DNA from: Rhodocyclaceae bacterium
Lineage (GTDB): Bacteria > Pseudomonadota > Gammaproteobacteria > Burkholderiales > Rhodocyclaceae
NCBI GenBank assembly: GCA_030824275.1
Contig: JAVBXY010000038.1
Coordinates: 62,001-126,000 of the forward strand
Reading direction: 5' to 3'
DNA length: 64,000 nucleotides
Shown: piece by piece, positions 1-8,761 of the stretch
How positions within the stretch are numbered: the first letter of the stretch is position 1
Layout: each line of letters starts with the position of its first letter
Made by a program: the position numbers and the translations under genes
Notes under the pieces: generated by a model
What the model was told of the DNA's origin: nothing
The model's database searches: none
Seen by the model: only the letters and a program-made list of their open reading frames with translations

Positions 1-624
1 GAAGGCGAGGAACTCATGGCGCGGGCGACCGTCGATATCCGTCATATTGCCGCCAGCGTTGAACATGCTGCCGTGGGCATCCGCTCCCTGGAGAGCGAGA
101 CGGAGGCGATCTCCGCCATGGTCAAGCTGATCCACGACATTGCCGACCAGACCAATCTGCTTGCGCTCAACGCGGCCATCGAGGCGGCTCGGGCCGGCGA
201 ACAGGGGCGCGGCTTCGCCGTGGTGGCCGACGAGGTTCGCAAACTGGCGGAGAACACCAGCAGCACGACTACCAACATCACCGGCAAGATCGAGCACATC
301 CGCCAATTGACCCATGTTTCCGCCGAGGACATGAAGCAGAGCGTGGATCAGGTGGCCGTCGGGGTCACCGAAATTGAACGTGCCTCAAGCGCCTTCACCC
401 GGACGCGGGAGCTGGCCCATCAGACCACCGTTCGCTTCCTGGATATTTCGGCGGCACTGCGCGAGCAGAAAAGCGCAGCCCACGAGATCGCCCGCCAGGT
501 GGAGCGGATTGCCGCGATGTCCGACGAGAACATGGGTGTGATCGAGCAAAGTCGTGCTGGCGCGTATTCTCTGGACAATCAGACCGAGTACCTGAAGGCG
601 TCGCTGGCCGGTTTCCGCGTGTGA
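1..624 (+). CDS. Methyl-accepting chemotaxis protein, C-terminal part (5' end outside window)
   Basis: This is the cytoplasmic signalling half of a chemoreceptor. The reading frame is open from base 1, so the first ATG at 16 is internal and the sensor, membrane and HAMP parts lie upstream of the window. The conserved hairpin tip that contacts CheA and CheW is present ([20 protein letters not shown], followed by [15 protein letters not shown]), with long helical stretches on both sides typical of the coiled-coil bundle. It is followed after about 107 bp by a second chemoreceptor on the same strand. The ligand cannot be inferred. Confidence 0.93.
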   Translation, partial: EGEELMARATVDIRHIAASVEHAAVGIRSLESETEAISAMVKLIHDIADQTNLLALNAAIEAARAGEQGRGFAVVADEVRKLAENTSSTTTNITGKIEHIRQLTHVSAEDMKQSVDQVAVGVTEIERASSAFTRTRELAHQTTVRFLDISAALREQKSAAHEIARQVERIAAMSDENMGVIEQSRAGAYSLDNQTEYLKASLAGFRV

Positions 625-731
625 TCGGCGCTTGATCCACGTTTGTCGATAGTGTTCTGAACGGCGACGAAACACGTTTGTAACAGGCGGCCATTAGGCT
701 GGCTGACTCTGTCTCACGGAGTGGCCTTCCT

Positions 732-2705
732 ATGCTCGCCTATCTCGTCCAGCCGATTTCCGGGCTGATGCACCGCCTTTCCTTCCAGAAGAAGTTCATC
801 CTCGCCGGCGGCCTGATGGTCGTCGCGCTGCTGGTGGCGCTGGCCCCCGGTGTGCTACGCATGAAGCGCGACCTCGACGAACTCCAGCGTCGGCAGGCTG
901 GTATCGATGCCATTGCGCAAAGCCTCGCCACCTTGGCCGCAACCAGTGCCCATCGCGAACTGCATCTGCTGTCCCTGCGTGGACTGGCCGATAACGCCGA
1001 CGCCCTGAAAGCCTCTGCCTCCGCACTGGAAACCCGTATCACCGGTTTGCGCACGGTGGTGATCGCCGATCCCGAGGTAGCTGCCATTGCCACCGAAATG
1101 AATGCCGCCTGGGGTACGCTGCGCGAGCGCTCCGGCGGGCGTTACAACGCCGTCAAGGCCAATGCCGATTATGCCGTTCTGCTGAGCGCCCAGCGTCGTC
1201 ATCTCGATGCAATGGCCGCTGCTACGGGCATGCTACGCGAGTCGGCGCCGGCGGCACGGCGCCAGGCCACGCAACTCGCGGTGGACCTGCCGGAACTAAG
1301 CCTGGCCCTGAGCGAGGCCGGCGCCCTCGGCGTGACCGTGGCCGCCGGACTGGCCAATGACGAGGACCGCCAGCGCCTGGCCTATCTAAGCCAGCATCTG
1401 CTGCACATGGCCGACAGCGGCCGCTTTTCCGCCAAGGGGAACGAAGCGTTGTCCGGCGCCGTGAGCGGCCTGGGCAATCTGCTGCTCAACCGGGGCGTAC
1501 TCCATCCCGAGAATGGCATCCCTGTCGCCGAACTGACGGCGGCGACGCGGGCCGCCGCAGAGGGCGCGACTGGCGTGGCGACGCTGACGGCGAATGGCCT
1601 GCGTGCCGACCTGGCCGCGCGCCATGCCGACATGCTTGCGCTCTTCGCGGCGCAACTGGCGGCCATCGGCATCATCCTGGCAGTGGCGACCTATGTCTTC
1701 GTCGGCTTCTGGCACGCCTCGCGGGAGACCATCGATGCGCTGGTGGCAGCGACCGAGCGCATCATCGCCGGCGATCTCAACTCGGAGGCGCGGGTGCGTT
1801 CCCGCGACGAGTTGTCCAAGATCGCTGGCCGCTTCAATGAACTGGCCAGCACGCTGCGCGAGGTCATCGGCCACATCGCCGAGCACAGCCATCGCGTCAC
1901 CGCCATGGCCGGCGATCTCAGCCGCTCGGCCAATCGCGTCATCGGCAACACCGAGGAACAGGCCCGCGCCACCTTGGCCACCTCGGCCTCGGTGCAGCAG
2001 ATCGCCGTCGGCATCGCCTCGGTGAACGACAATGCCTCCGACCTCGAACGCCAGGCCCGTGAGGGTGTGGCCCACGTCACCGCTGGCGAAGCCGCGCTGA
2101 AACTGTTGCAGGTGCGGATGGGCGACATGCGTCACGTCATCGGTCGCATCACCGACGTCAGCAATGAGTTCCTCGCCGATTCCCGCAGCGTGGCCGGCAT
2201 GACCCGGCAGGTGAAGGAGATTTCCGACCAGACCAATCTGCTGGCGCTCAATGCCGCCATCGAGGCGGCAAGGGCCGGCGAGGCCGGCCGTGGTTTCGCC
2301 GTGGTGGCCGACGCGGTGCGGGCCCTGGCCGAAAAGGTCGCGGACACCGCCCGCGAGATCGACGCCGTGATGGCGGCGATGATGTCCCGCGCCGGCGAGA
2401 TGAGCACCGCTATCGCCGATGGTGGCGAAAATCTTGCGCGGGCCGAGGAGGGTGCCGGCGAACTGGCCGAGGTGCTGCTGGCGACGGGACTGGCGATGCG
2501 CGAAACCCACAGCAGCCTGACCGGCATCAACCTCGCCATCAGCGAACAGAAACTGGCCAGCGAGGATATTTCCCGCCACGTCGATGGCATCGCCGGCATG
2601 GCCGACAGTACCCAGGACACGGTGGGCGACATCGCCGGCCTGATCCGCGAGATGGTGGAACTGACGCGGGTGATGGGCGGCCACGTGGCGCGCTTCCAGA
2701 CCTGA
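732..2705 (+). CDS. Methyl-accepting chemotaxis protein (full length)
   Basis: Transmembrane chemoreceptor of 657 residues. A first membrane helix lies at about residues 22-44, then a large mostly helical periplasmic region of about 255 residues, a second helix at about 302-326, a HAMP linker, and the signalling domain with the hairpin tip [20 protein letters not shown] near residue 500. The ATG is preceded by a weak GGAG-like site. It lies directly downstream of another chemoreceptor, so the two may be co-transcribed. The last base of its TGA stop is the first base of a dispersed repeat copy. The periplasmic domain matches no ligand family I can name. Confidence 0.93.
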   Translation: MLAYLVQPISGLMHRLSFQKKFILAGGLMVVALLVALAPGVLRMKRDLDELQRRQAGIDAIAQSLATLAATSAHRELHLLSLRGLADNADALKASASALETRITGLRTVVIADPEVAAIATEMNAAWGTLRERSGGRYNAVKANADYAVLLSAQRRHLDAMAAATGMLRESAPAARRQATQLAVDLPELSLALSEAGALGVTVAAGLANDEDRQRLAYLSQHLLHMADSGRFSAKGNEALSGAVSGLGNLLLNRGVLHPENGIPVAELTAATRAAAEGATGVATLTANGLRADLAARHADMLALFAAQLAAIGIILAVATYVFVGFWHASRETIDALVAATERIIAGDLNSEARVRSRDELSKIAGRFNELASTLREVIGHIAEHSHRVTAMAGDLSRSANRVIGNTEEQARATLATSASVQQIAVGIASVNDNASDLERQAREGVAHVTAGEAALKLLQVRMGDMRHVIGRITDVSNEFLADSRSVAGMTRQVKEISDQTNLLALNAAIEAARAGEAGRGFAVVADAVRALAEKVADTAREIDAVMAAMMSRAGEMSTAIADGGENLARAEEGAGELAEVLLATGLAMRETHSSLTGINLAISEQKLASEDISRHVDGIAGMADSTQDTVGDIAGLIREMVELTRVMGGHVARFQT

Positions 2706-2728
2706 AAAGTCGGCGCTGGTGATACGGC
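2705..2728 (+). repeat. Dispersed AAAAGTCGGCGCTG repeat, copy 1
   Basis: Core AAAAGTCGGCGCTG followed by GTGATACGGC. It begins on the last base of the chemoreceptor stop codon and fills nearly all of the 26-bp gap to the convergent SURF1 gene. It belongs to a family of at least eleven copies in this window. Confidence 0.85.
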
Positions 2729-2731
2729 AAT

Positions 2732-3457
2732 TCAGTCCTTGCGCGGCGGCCGTTCTAGATTCAGGCCAAGGTAAAGGGCGACGACGATACCGGCGAAGAT
2801 GAACCACTGGACTGCGTAGGCGATGTTCCGCTCCGGTTGCAAGGGCGGTGTGGCTTGCGCATGGCTGCCTTGCTGTTCCAGGCGCAAGGTATAGGGCAGC
2901 AGCGGTAGCGCCAGCGTCGTGGCAAGGGCGGGGATATCCAGATGCTGGACACGCAGAGTTCCGGCGCCCAATGTTTCGATGCCGGCATCCCCGCGCGCAG
3001 GAGCAGGGGCCTGCGCGATGCCGCGCAGCACCGCTTGGCCATGAGGTGCGCCCACTTCCGGCACGCGATCCCGGCGCTCCAGCGGTACCCAGCCCCGCTC
3101 GACGAGTACCGTGCCTTGTCCGTCGTCCAGTTGCAGCGGCGTGAACACCGCGTAGCCGGCGCGACCATTGCGCACCCGGTTGTCGAGCAGGACGTGATGC
3201 CCGTCGTGCCAGCGGCCGGTCACGCTGATGCCCGCCATGGCGGTGGCTGACACCAGCGCACGCTTGGCCTCCGCTCGTTGCAATTGCCAGAAACCAAGCC
3301 CGACGAAAAAGAGTGTGCCGAGCAGGGCAATGAGCGTGATCAGCGGGCGCGGATGGAAACGCCAGCCACGGGGCTGCAAACCGGGCTGCACGCCGGCATG
3401 GACGGCAGGCTTGTGCTGGCTATACTTTTCCTGATACACCGATTCCGCTGCGGCCAA
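2732..3457 (-). CDS. SURF1 family cytochrome c oxidase assembly protein
   Basis: SURF1-like inner-membrane protein, in known systems needed for heme a insertion into oxidase subunit I. Family marks are visible: an N-terminal helix ending in GFWQLQRAEAKR, the central VLVERGWVP stretch, and a C-terminal helix starting YAVQWFIFAG. The two membrane helices flank a periplasmic domain. The longest frame starts at a TTG whose position coincides with the start of the divergent DUF2909 gene. SURF1 proteins usually begin shortly before the first helix, so the true start may lie 20-35 codons further in. It sits at the distal end of the oxidase cluster. Confidence 0.85.
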   Translation of the reverse strand: MAAAESVYQEKYSQHKPAVHAGVQPGLQPRGWRFHPRPLITLIALLGTLFFVGLGFWQLQRAEAKRALVSATAMAGISVTGRWHDGHHVLLDNRVRNGRAGYAVFTPLQLDDGQGTVLVERGWVPLERRDRVPEVGAPHGQAVLRGIAQAPAPARGDAGIETLGAGTLRVQHLDIPALATTLALPLLPYTLRLEQQGSHAQATPPLQPERNIAYAVQWFIFAGIVVALYLGLNLERPPRKD

Positions 3458-3678
3458 TGCACACCTCCTTTACCGTCAAGCTGCTGATCGTCCTCGGCCT
3501 GCTGGCTATCCTTGTCAGTCTCGGTTCGGCGCTGTTCGCGCTGGTTCGCGACAAGGGGCGCTCGCAGCGCACCGTGCGCGCCCTGACCTGGCGCATCGGC
3601 CTGTCGCTGGGTCTGTTCGTCCTGCTGTTGCTGGGTATCGCCACCGGCGTCGTGGTGCCCCACGATATCGGTGGCTAG
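3457..3678 (+). CDS. DUF2909 twin transmembrane protein
   Basis: A 73-residue membrane protein with two predicted helices (about residues 6-27 and 44-66) separated by a short basic loop (RDKGRSQRTVRALTWR). It matches the DUF2909 family, commonly found beside oxidase subunit III and SURF1 genes in betaproteobacteria. It is on the opposite strand to its neighbours and its stop overlaps the coxC stop. A role in oxidase assembly is inferred only from position. Confidence 0.8.
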   Translation: MHTSFTVKLLIVLGLLAILVSLGSALFALVRDKGRSQRTVRALTWRIGLSLGLFVLLLLGIATGVVVPHDIGG

Positions 3679-4553
3679 AGCACATAGACGAAGAGGAACA
3701 GCGCCAGCCAGACCACGTCCACGAAGTGCCAGTACCAGGCGGCGGCCTCGAAGGCGAAATGCCTGTCCGGGGTGAAATGTCCACGCGCCGCGCGTAGCGT
3801 GATCACCGCCAGCATGATGGCGCCGATGCTGACGTGGAGGCCGTGGAATCCGGTGAGCATGAAAAAGGTGGCGCCGTAGATGCCGGACGACAGCTTCAGG
3901 TTCATTGCCGTGTAGGCGTGCCAGTACTCGTAGGCCTGGAGGCAGACGAAGAGGAGGCCGAGGGCAACCGTGCTGGCCAGGCCGATGACCAGCTGGCGCT
4001 GTTTGTCGGCCTTCAGGGCCCAGTGTGCCCAGGTTACGGTGGCGCCGGAACTGAGCAGGATCAGGGTATTGATCGCCGGCAGGCCGAAGGCGCCCATGGC
4101 TTCGCGGATGGCGGCATAGCGGGCCGGATCGGGGGCCTGCAACAGCGGCCAGGTCGCCACGAACGACGGCCACAGCAGCTCATGGGCCAAGCCCTTGTCG
4201 CCCATGCCGCCAAGCCAGGGCACGGAGTAGTTGCGGGCATAGAAGAGCGCGCCGAAAAAGCCGGCGAAGAACATCACTTCGGAGAAGATGAACCAGGCCA
4301 TGCTCCAGCGGAAACTGAGATCGACCTGGTCGCTGTAGCGGCCTTGCATGCTTTCGCCGATGACGGTGCCAAACCAGCCCCACATCATGGCGGCGACGAT
4401 GCCGGCACCGATCACGGTGACGATCTGGCCGCCGGCGATCTGGTTGAGCCAGAGGGCGGCGCCGAGCACCAGCACGAACAGCCCGGCGGAGCCGATCAGC
4501 GGCCAGATGCTGGAATCGGGAACGTAGTAGCGGGGAGTGGCGGCGTGGTCCAT
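3675..4553 (-). CDS. coxC: Cytochrome c oxidase subunit III
   Basis: Subunit III of the aa3-type oxidase, a polytopic inner-membrane protein of 292 residues that stabilises the catalytic core. Family motifs include FRWSMAWFIFSEVMFFAGFF and the C-terminal AAAWYWHFVDVVWLALFLFVY. A longer frame begins at a TTG at 4574, but the ATG at 4553 has a GGAGG seven bases upstream and is chosen. It follows ctaG by 17 bp in the same operon. Its stop overlaps that of the opposing DUF2909 gene by three bases. Confidence 0.93.
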   Translation of the reverse strand: MDHAATPRYYVPDSSIWPLIGSAGLFVLVLGAALWLNQIAGGQIVTVIGAGIVAAMMWGWFGTVIGESMQGRYSDQVDLSFRWSMAWFIFSEVMFFAGFFGALFYARNYSVPWLGGMGDKGLAHELLWPSFVATWPLLQAPDPARYAAIREAMGAFGLPAINTLILLSSGATVTWAHWALKADKQRQLVIGLASTVALGLLFVCLQAYEYWHAYTAMNLKLSSGIYGATFFMLTGFHGLHVSIGAIMLAVITLRAARGHFTPDRHFAFEAAAWYWHFVDVVWLALFLFVYVL

Positions 4554-4570
4554 AGTGGCCTCCGTAGTGC

Positions 4571-5131
4571 TCAATGCGCGGCTGACAGTGCAGCTACCTT
4601 GTCCGGCGCGCTGAAGAAGGTGTAGGAAAGGGTCAGGGTGCCGATGTTCTTCGGTAGATCAGGATCGACGATGAACTGCACCGGCATTTCCTTGGCTTCG
4701 CCCGGCGCCAGGGGCTGGCGCGAGAAGCAGAAGCATTCGAGCTTGCGGAAATGGGATGCCGCCTGCAAGGGCGTGACGCTGGGCACCGCCTGGCCGATGA
4801 CGGCGGCGTTGCCAATGTTGCGGGCATGGAAGCTGGTCAGCACGATGTCGCCGGGATGAACGCGGACGCTGGCGACGGTAGGGCGAAATTCCCAGGGCAG
4901 GTTGCCGCTGGTGTTGGCGACGAACTCGACGATGACATGGCGGCTGGTATCCACCACGGTGGCCCGTGCGGCGACGGCCTCGATGCGAGAGGTTGTGCCG
5001 TTGAAGCCCGTCCATTCGCAGACCACGCGGTAGATCGGCACCAGCAGGTAGCCGAAGCCGAACATGGCCGTCGCCACCAGGGCCAGTTTCCAGCCCATGC
5101 GGCGCGAGGAGGAGGGGGCGACAGTATCCAT
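4571..5131 (-). CDS. ctaG: Cytochrome c oxidase assembly protein CtaG (Cox11 family)
   Basis: Copper chaperone that delivers copper to the CuB site of subunit I. The 186-residue protein has one N-terminal helix (about residues 13-33) and a periplasmic domain with the copper-binding CFCF motif in LECFCFSRQPLAPGE, plus the typical ending DPDLPKNIGTLTLSYTFF. It lies between the small oxidase-associated protein and subunit III, the usual order in proteobacterial oxidase operons. Confidence 0.93.
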   Translation of the reverse strand: MDTVAPSSSRRMGWKLALVATAMFGFGYLLVPIYRVVCEWTGFNGTTSRIEAVAARATVVDTSRHVIVEFVANTSGNLPWEFRPTVASVRVHPGDIVLTSFHARNIGNAAVIGQAVPSVTPLQAASHFRKLECFCFSRQPLAPGEAKEMPVQFIVDPDLPKNIGTLTLSYTFFSAPDKVAALSAAH

Positions 5132-5140
5132 GTTCAGGGT

Positions 5141-5281
5141 TCAGAGCAGGTAGTAAAGATAGATGCCGAGATAGGCGCTCAGCGCCGCTGCCGCAAGAAT
5201 CATGGCGGTGCGCTGGTTCTGTGCCGGGCGGGTGTCGGTGCGAGCGTCGGTGCGAGCGTCGGTTGCGTGGTCCATGGCCAT
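5141..5281 (-). CDS. Small single-helix oxidase-associated protein (46 aa)
   Basis: A short open frame of 46 codons fits exactly between coxA (stop 5285) and ctaG (start 5131). The translation begins MAMDHATDARTDARTDTR, then has one hydrophobic helix (AMILAAAALSAYLGIYLYYL) and stops. Position and form match the 'cytochrome oxidase small assembly protein' found at this place in other betaproteobacteria. An alternative start is the second ATG at 5275. The hydrophilic N-terminus is encoded by 12-bp tandem units. Function is inferred from context only. Confidence 0.65.
   Translation of the reverse strand: MAMDHATDARTDARTDTRPAQNQRTAMILAAAALSAYLGIYLYYLL
5229..5264. repeat. 12-bp tandem repeat, three units
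   Basis: Two identical GCGAGCGTCGGT units preceded by a variant GCGGGTGTCGGT. In the minus-strand gene they encode the DART-DART-DTR stretch, so length changes by one unit would keep the frame. Confidence 0.8.
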
Positions 5282-5284
5282 GAC

Positions 5285-6856
5285 TCAATGCAACTTCGGC
5301 GGTTCGCTGAAACTGTGGTGGGGTGGCGGCGAGGAAAGCGTCCATTCCAGTCCCTCGGCGCCTTCCCAGACCTGGCCGCTGGCCGGCTGGCCCTTGCCGC
5401 TCATGGCCCGTAGCACGATGTAGAGGAAGATCAGCTGCGAGGCGCCGAAGACGAAGCCGCCCACCGAGGAGACCATGTTCCAGCCGGTGAATTGCGTTGC
5501 ATAGTCGGGAATGCGCCGCGGCATGCCGGCCAGGCCGAGGAAGTGCTGGGGGAAGAACAGCATGTTCACCGAAATCGCCGACAGCCAGAAGTGCAGCTTG
5601 CCGAGGCGTTCGTCATACATGACGCCGGTCCATTTCGGCAGCCAGAAATAGACCCCGGCGATGATGGCGAAGACGGCGCCGGTGACCAGCACGTAATGGA
5701 AATGGGCGACCACGAAATAGGTGTCCTGGTACTGGAAGTCCACCGGCGCAAGGCCCAGCATCAGCCCGGAAAAGCCGCCGATGGTGAATAGCACGATGAA
5801 CGAGAGTGCCCACAGCATGGGCGTCTCGAAGGTGAGCGAGCCGCGCCACATGGTCGCCACCCAGTTGAAGACCTTGACCCCCGTCGGCACGGCAATGAGG
5901 ATGGTCGAATACATGAAGAACAGCTCGCCCGCCAGCGGCATGCCGACGGTGAACATGTGGTGGGCCCAGACGATGAAGGAGAGGGCGGCGATGGCGCCCA
6001 CCGCATAGACCATGGAGCGGTAGCCGAACAGGGGCTTGCGGGCAAAGGCCGGAACGATGTGAGAGACAATGCCGAAGGCCGGCAGGATCATGATGTACAC
6101 CTCGGGATGGCCGAAGAACCAGAACACATGCTGGAACATCACCGGGTCGCCGCCGCCAGCGGCGTCGAAGAAGCTGGTGCCGAAATACTTGTCGGTCAGC
6201 AGCATGGTCACCACACCGGCCAGCACCGGCATAGCCGCGATGAGCAGGAAGGCGGTGATGATCCAGGTCCAGACGAACATCGGAAGCTTGAAGAAGGTCA
6301 TGCCCGGTGCACGCATGTTGAACACCGTGGTGATGACGTTGATTGCACCCATCACCGAAGAGATGCCCATCAGGTGGATGGCGAAGATCAGGAAGGGAAA
6401 GGCCATGCCGGTCTGAAGGACCAAAGGCGGGTACATGGTCCAGCCGCCGGAGGGCGGCCCACCGGGCATGAACCAGGTGGCGAGCAGCATGGCGAAAGCG
6501 AAGGGAAGAATCCAGAAGCTCCAGTTGTTGAGGCGCGGCAGGGCCATGTCCGGGGCGCCGATCATCATCGGGATCATCCAGTTGGCCAGTCCGACGAAGG
6601 CCGGCATGACGGCGCCGAAGATCATCACCAGGGCGTGCATGGTGGTCATCTGGTTGAAGGTCATCGGCTCGACGACCTGCAATCCCGGCTGAAACAATTC
6701 GGCGCGGATCACCATGGCGAAACTGCCGCCGGTGAGGAACATCAGCGCCGAGAAGCACAGGTAGAGCGTGCCGATGTCCTTGTGGTTGGTGCTGAACAGC
6801 CAGCGCTGGAGGCCGCTTGGTGCGGCGTGGTGGTGGTCGAGTGCGATGTCGGTCAT
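5285..6856 (-). CDS. coxA: Cytochrome c oxidase subunit I
   Basis: Catalytic heme-copper subunit of 523 residues, inner membrane, reducing O2 and pumping protons. Ligand motifs are intact: [11 protein letters not shown] (low-spin heme), [11 protein letters not shown] (CuB histidine, the cross-linked tyrosine and the glutamate of A-type D-channel enzymes), IVWAHHMF (CuB histidine pair) and VVAHFHYVL (both hemes). It follows coxB by 13 bp and precedes the 46-residue small protein by 3 bp, consistent with one operon. Confidence 0.97.
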   Translation of the reverse strand: MTDIALDHHHAAPSGLQRWLFSTNHKDIGTLYLCFSALMFLTGGSFAMVIRAELFQPGLQVVEPMTFNQMTTMHALVMIFGAVMPAFVGLANWMIPMMIGAPDMALPRLNNWSFWILPFAFAMLLATWFMPGGPPSGGWTMYPPLVLQTGMAFPFLIFAIHLMGISSVMGAINVITTVFNMRAPGMTFFKLPMFVWTWIITAFLLIAAMPVLAGVVTMLLTDKYFGTSFFDAAGGGDPVMFQHVFWFFGHPEVYIMILPAFGIVSHIVPAFARKPLFGYRSMVYAVGAIAALSFIVWAHHMFTVGMPLAGELFFMYSTILIAVPTGVKVFNWVATMWRGSLTFETPMLWALSFIVLFTIGGFSGLMLGLAPVDFQYQDTYFVVAHFHYVLVTGAVFAIIAGVYFWLPKWTGVMYDERLGKLHFWLSAISVNMLFFPQHFLGLAGMPRRIPDYATQFTGWNMVSSVGGFVFGASQLIFLYIVLRAMSGKGQPASGQVWEGAEGLEWTLSSPPPHHSFSEPPKLH

Positions 6857-6869
6857 GTTGTCCCCCTGA

Positions 6870-7952
6870 TTATTTGCGTGCGCTCTTGACCTGGGCCGAC
6901 TGCACCATGTCGCCGGCGCTGTTGCCCCAGGAGTTGCGCTCGTAGGTGATGACCGCCGCGATCTCGAGGTCGGACAACTGGCCGGCGAAGGCCTGCATGG
7001 CAGTACCGGTCTTGCCGTTCATGACGGTGTCGAGGTGCGCGGCCAGCGGGCCATTGGCTACCGGGCTGGCCTTGAGCGGCTTGAACACATTGGGGATGCC
7101 TTCGCCGCCGGGCTGGTGGCAAGCCACGCACATGCGCTCGTAAACCGCCTTGCCCTGAGTCATCATTTCCTCGCGGGTATAGGTTCGGCCGGCGCTGGCG
7201 GCTGCGGTGGCCTGCGCCGTCTTCTTCGTTGCCACCCATTTCTGGTAGTCGGCCTCGTCCATCGCCACCATCACGATGGGCATGAAGCCGTGGCCGACGC
7301 CGCACAGTTCGGTGCATTGGCCGCGATAGGTGCCCGGCTCATCCACCCGCGCCCACATCTCGTTGATGAAGCCGGGAATGGCGTCTTTCTTGACGCCGAG
7401 ATCGGGTATCCACCAGGAATGGATCACGTCGCTGGCCGTAGCGAGGAAGCGGATCTTCTTGCCCACCGGCACCACCAGCGGGTTGTCCACCTCCAGCAGG
7501 TAGTTTTTCACTGTATGCGGATCGATACCCGAGTCGCGCCGCGAAGCCTCGGCGCTCTTGGCGTCGAGGGAACTCAGGAAGCCGAAGCCTTCGTTGACGT
7601 AGTCGTAGCGCCAGCGCCACTGCTGGCCGGTGATGCGGATCGTGACGTCGGCGGCGCTGGTATCGGCGCCGCGCATCAGTGCGCTGGTGGCGGGAAAGGC
7701 AAGGGCGACCAGGATCAGGAAAGGCACCAGCGTCCACGCGATCTCCAGCGGTGTGTGGTCGTGGAAGCTGGCGGCCACGGCACCTCGCGACTTGCGGTGA
7801 TAGATGACGACCCAGAGGATGGCACCGAAGACGATGATGCCGATAGCCACGCAGAGCCACAGTGCGATCATGTGCAGGTCGTAGGCATCGCGGCTGATCG
7901 AGGTCACGCCGCGCGGCAGGTTGAGCGGAAAGCTGAGGCTGGTGTCGCTCAT
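6870..7952 (-). CDS. coxB: Cytochrome c oxidase subunit II with fused cytochrome c domain
   Basis: Subunit II of 360 residues, larger than the usual 250-300 because a class I cytochrome c domain is fused at the C-terminus. Two N-terminal helices are followed by the cupredoxin domain with CuA ligands (HSWWIPDLG and [13 protein letters not shown], near residue 213) and then the heme-binding CVACH near residue 274. This is the caa3-type layout. No clear cleavable signal precedes the first helix. Its ATG overlaps the stop of the DUF2244 gene (ATGA). Confidence 0.93.
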   Translation of the reverse strand: MSDTSLSFPLNLPRGVTSISRDAYDLHMIALWLCVAIGIIVFGAILWVVIYHRKSRGAVAASFHDHTPLEIAWTLVPFLILVALAFPATSALMRGADTSAADVTIRITGQQWRWRYDYVNEGFGFLSSLDAKSAEASRRDSGIDPHTVKNYLLEVDNPLVVPVGKKIRFLATASDVIHSWWIPDLGVKKDAIPGFINEMWARVDEPGTYRGQCTELCGVGHGFMPIVMVAMDEADYQKWVATKKTAQATAAASAGRTYTREEMMTQGKAVYERMCVACHQPGGEGIPNVFKPLKASPVANGPLAAHLDTVMNGKTGTAMQAFAGQLSDLEIAAVITYERNSWGNSAGDMVQSAQVKSARK

Positions 7953-8461
7953 CGCAGACCCCCGGCAGGAAGGGTGACATCAAGGCTGCGTTGGCCAAGC
8001 AGGCGGGCCAACCATGCGGCAAGCCGGTGCCGCTCGTCGACATCGAGGAAAGCGCCGACCTCCAACTGCCGGTCGCCGGCGCGGATCATCAAGTGGCTGC
8101 CGGCCTCGCTGGATGGTTCGAGCAGGACCACCTCGGTTGCGCCTCGCGCGAACTCGAAGCGTTCCTCAGGCCGACGGTGGCCGCGCTCCACTGCAATGGC
8201 ATCGTCGGTCAGGGAGACGACCTCGCGTATCTGGGTGCGCCGATAGCCGCTGCGGAAGGCGATGCCCAGCACCGCGACCATGGTCAGCGAGGCCGGCATG
8301 GCGTACCAGTTGCCGAGAAAACCGCTGATCACGGCGACGCCGATGATGGGCGTGCTGACGGCAATAAACAGCAATATGGATGCGCGCACCGAGAAGGGCG
8401 CGTAATGGGTGAGAACGGCGCATGCATCATGGCCGCCTGGATCGCCTGTGGTTGCAACCAT
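7949..8461 (-). CDS. DUF2244 membrane protein
   Basis: First gene of the oxidase operon. DUF2244 proteins are small membrane proteins common at this position. Two adjacent helices (about residues 25-70) are followed by a soluble C-terminal domain containing GYRRTQIREVV and a run of beta-type sequence. The longest frame starts at 8476, but the ATG at 8461 has GGAGGAG six bases upstream and is preferred. It is translationally coupled to coxB. A role in oxidase assembly is plausible but unproven. Confidence 0.8.
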   Translation of the reverse strand: MVATTGDPGGHDACAVLTHYAPFSVRASILLFIAVSTPIIGVAVISGFLGNWYAMPASLTMVAVLGIAFRSGYRRTQIREVVSLTDDAIAVERGHRRPEERFEFARGATEVVLLEPSSEAGSHLMIRAGDRQLEVGAFLDVDERHRLAAWLARLLGQRSLDVTLPAGGLR

Positions 8462-8566
8462 GATCGTCTCCTCCATGGTCGTCCTGGCGTCGTCCCTCCC
8501 TGGCAGTTTCTGCGACTACGGGACGAATTGTTTGTGTGTTGGCAGCATAGGACGTTGGCGTTAAAA

Positions 8567-8591
8567 ATACCAGACAAATTTAGTCGGGTAT
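8567..8591. promoter_or_regulatory. Rrf2/IscR type-1-like operator, box 1
   Basis: Imperfect 25-bp palindrome with left arm ATACCAGAC, centre AAATTT and right arm AGTCGGGTAT. It fits the known IscR type-1 pattern (outer ATA/TAT, inner GAC and AGTC at the same spacing) at all but two positions. It lies about 105 bp upstream of the first gene of the oxidase operon. Binding by IscR or a related Rrf2 protein is an inference from the motif. Confidence 0.5.
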
Positions 8592-8629
8592 AACCGCTTT
8601 ACTGTACGGGTTTTTGGGAGAGTGTTGTA

Positions 8630-8654
8630 ATGGCGGACAAATTTAGTCGGCATG
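8630..8654. promoter_or_regulatory. Rrf2/IscR-like operator, box 2
   Basis: Second copy of the same box. The inner 16 bases (GGACAAATTTAGTCGG) are repeated and the outer arms are weaker (ATGGC and CATG). Its centre is 63 bp from box 1, about six helical turns, so two dimers would sit on the same face of the DNA. It lies between the oxidase operon and the divergent chemoreceptor gene. Confidence 0.4.
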
Positions 8655-8656
8655 AG

Positions 8657-8682
8657 ATCAATTTCGACTTATCCGGCGATAA
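8657..8682 (+). promoter_or_regulatory. Possible sigma-28 (FliA) promoter of the chemoreceptor
   Basis: GGCGATAA at 8675-8682 matches the FliA -10 element GCCGATAA at seven of eight bases. The upstream element around 8657-8664 is poor. Chemoreceptor genes are often in the flagellar regulon, which makes the reading plausible. The rest of the 8462-8761 gap holds only the two boxes described separately. Confidence 0.3.
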
Positions 8683-8761
8683 GAATTAACCATCGAACTG
8701 TGATTCCAACTGACATGTTTCCCATTACAGTGGCGTGTCACCCATCCATCAGGATTCCCCT

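Noticed and set aside
1386-2807. Long antisense open frame across the second chemoreceptor, and similar long shadows opposite tex, purL and the kinase
   Set aside because: Such frames are common opposite GC-rich genes. The translations are His/Arg/Gly-rich without known motifs and overlap well-supported genes.
4554-4574. TTG start for coxC at 4574
   Set aside because: The ATG at 4553 has a well-placed GGAGG; the TTG has none and lies in the ctaG stop.
7636-7670. GTCGGCGGCGCTGGTATCGGCG in coxB resembling the repeat
   Set aside because: An extra GGC breaks the core and there is no A-run. It is ordinary Ala/Asp codon usage.
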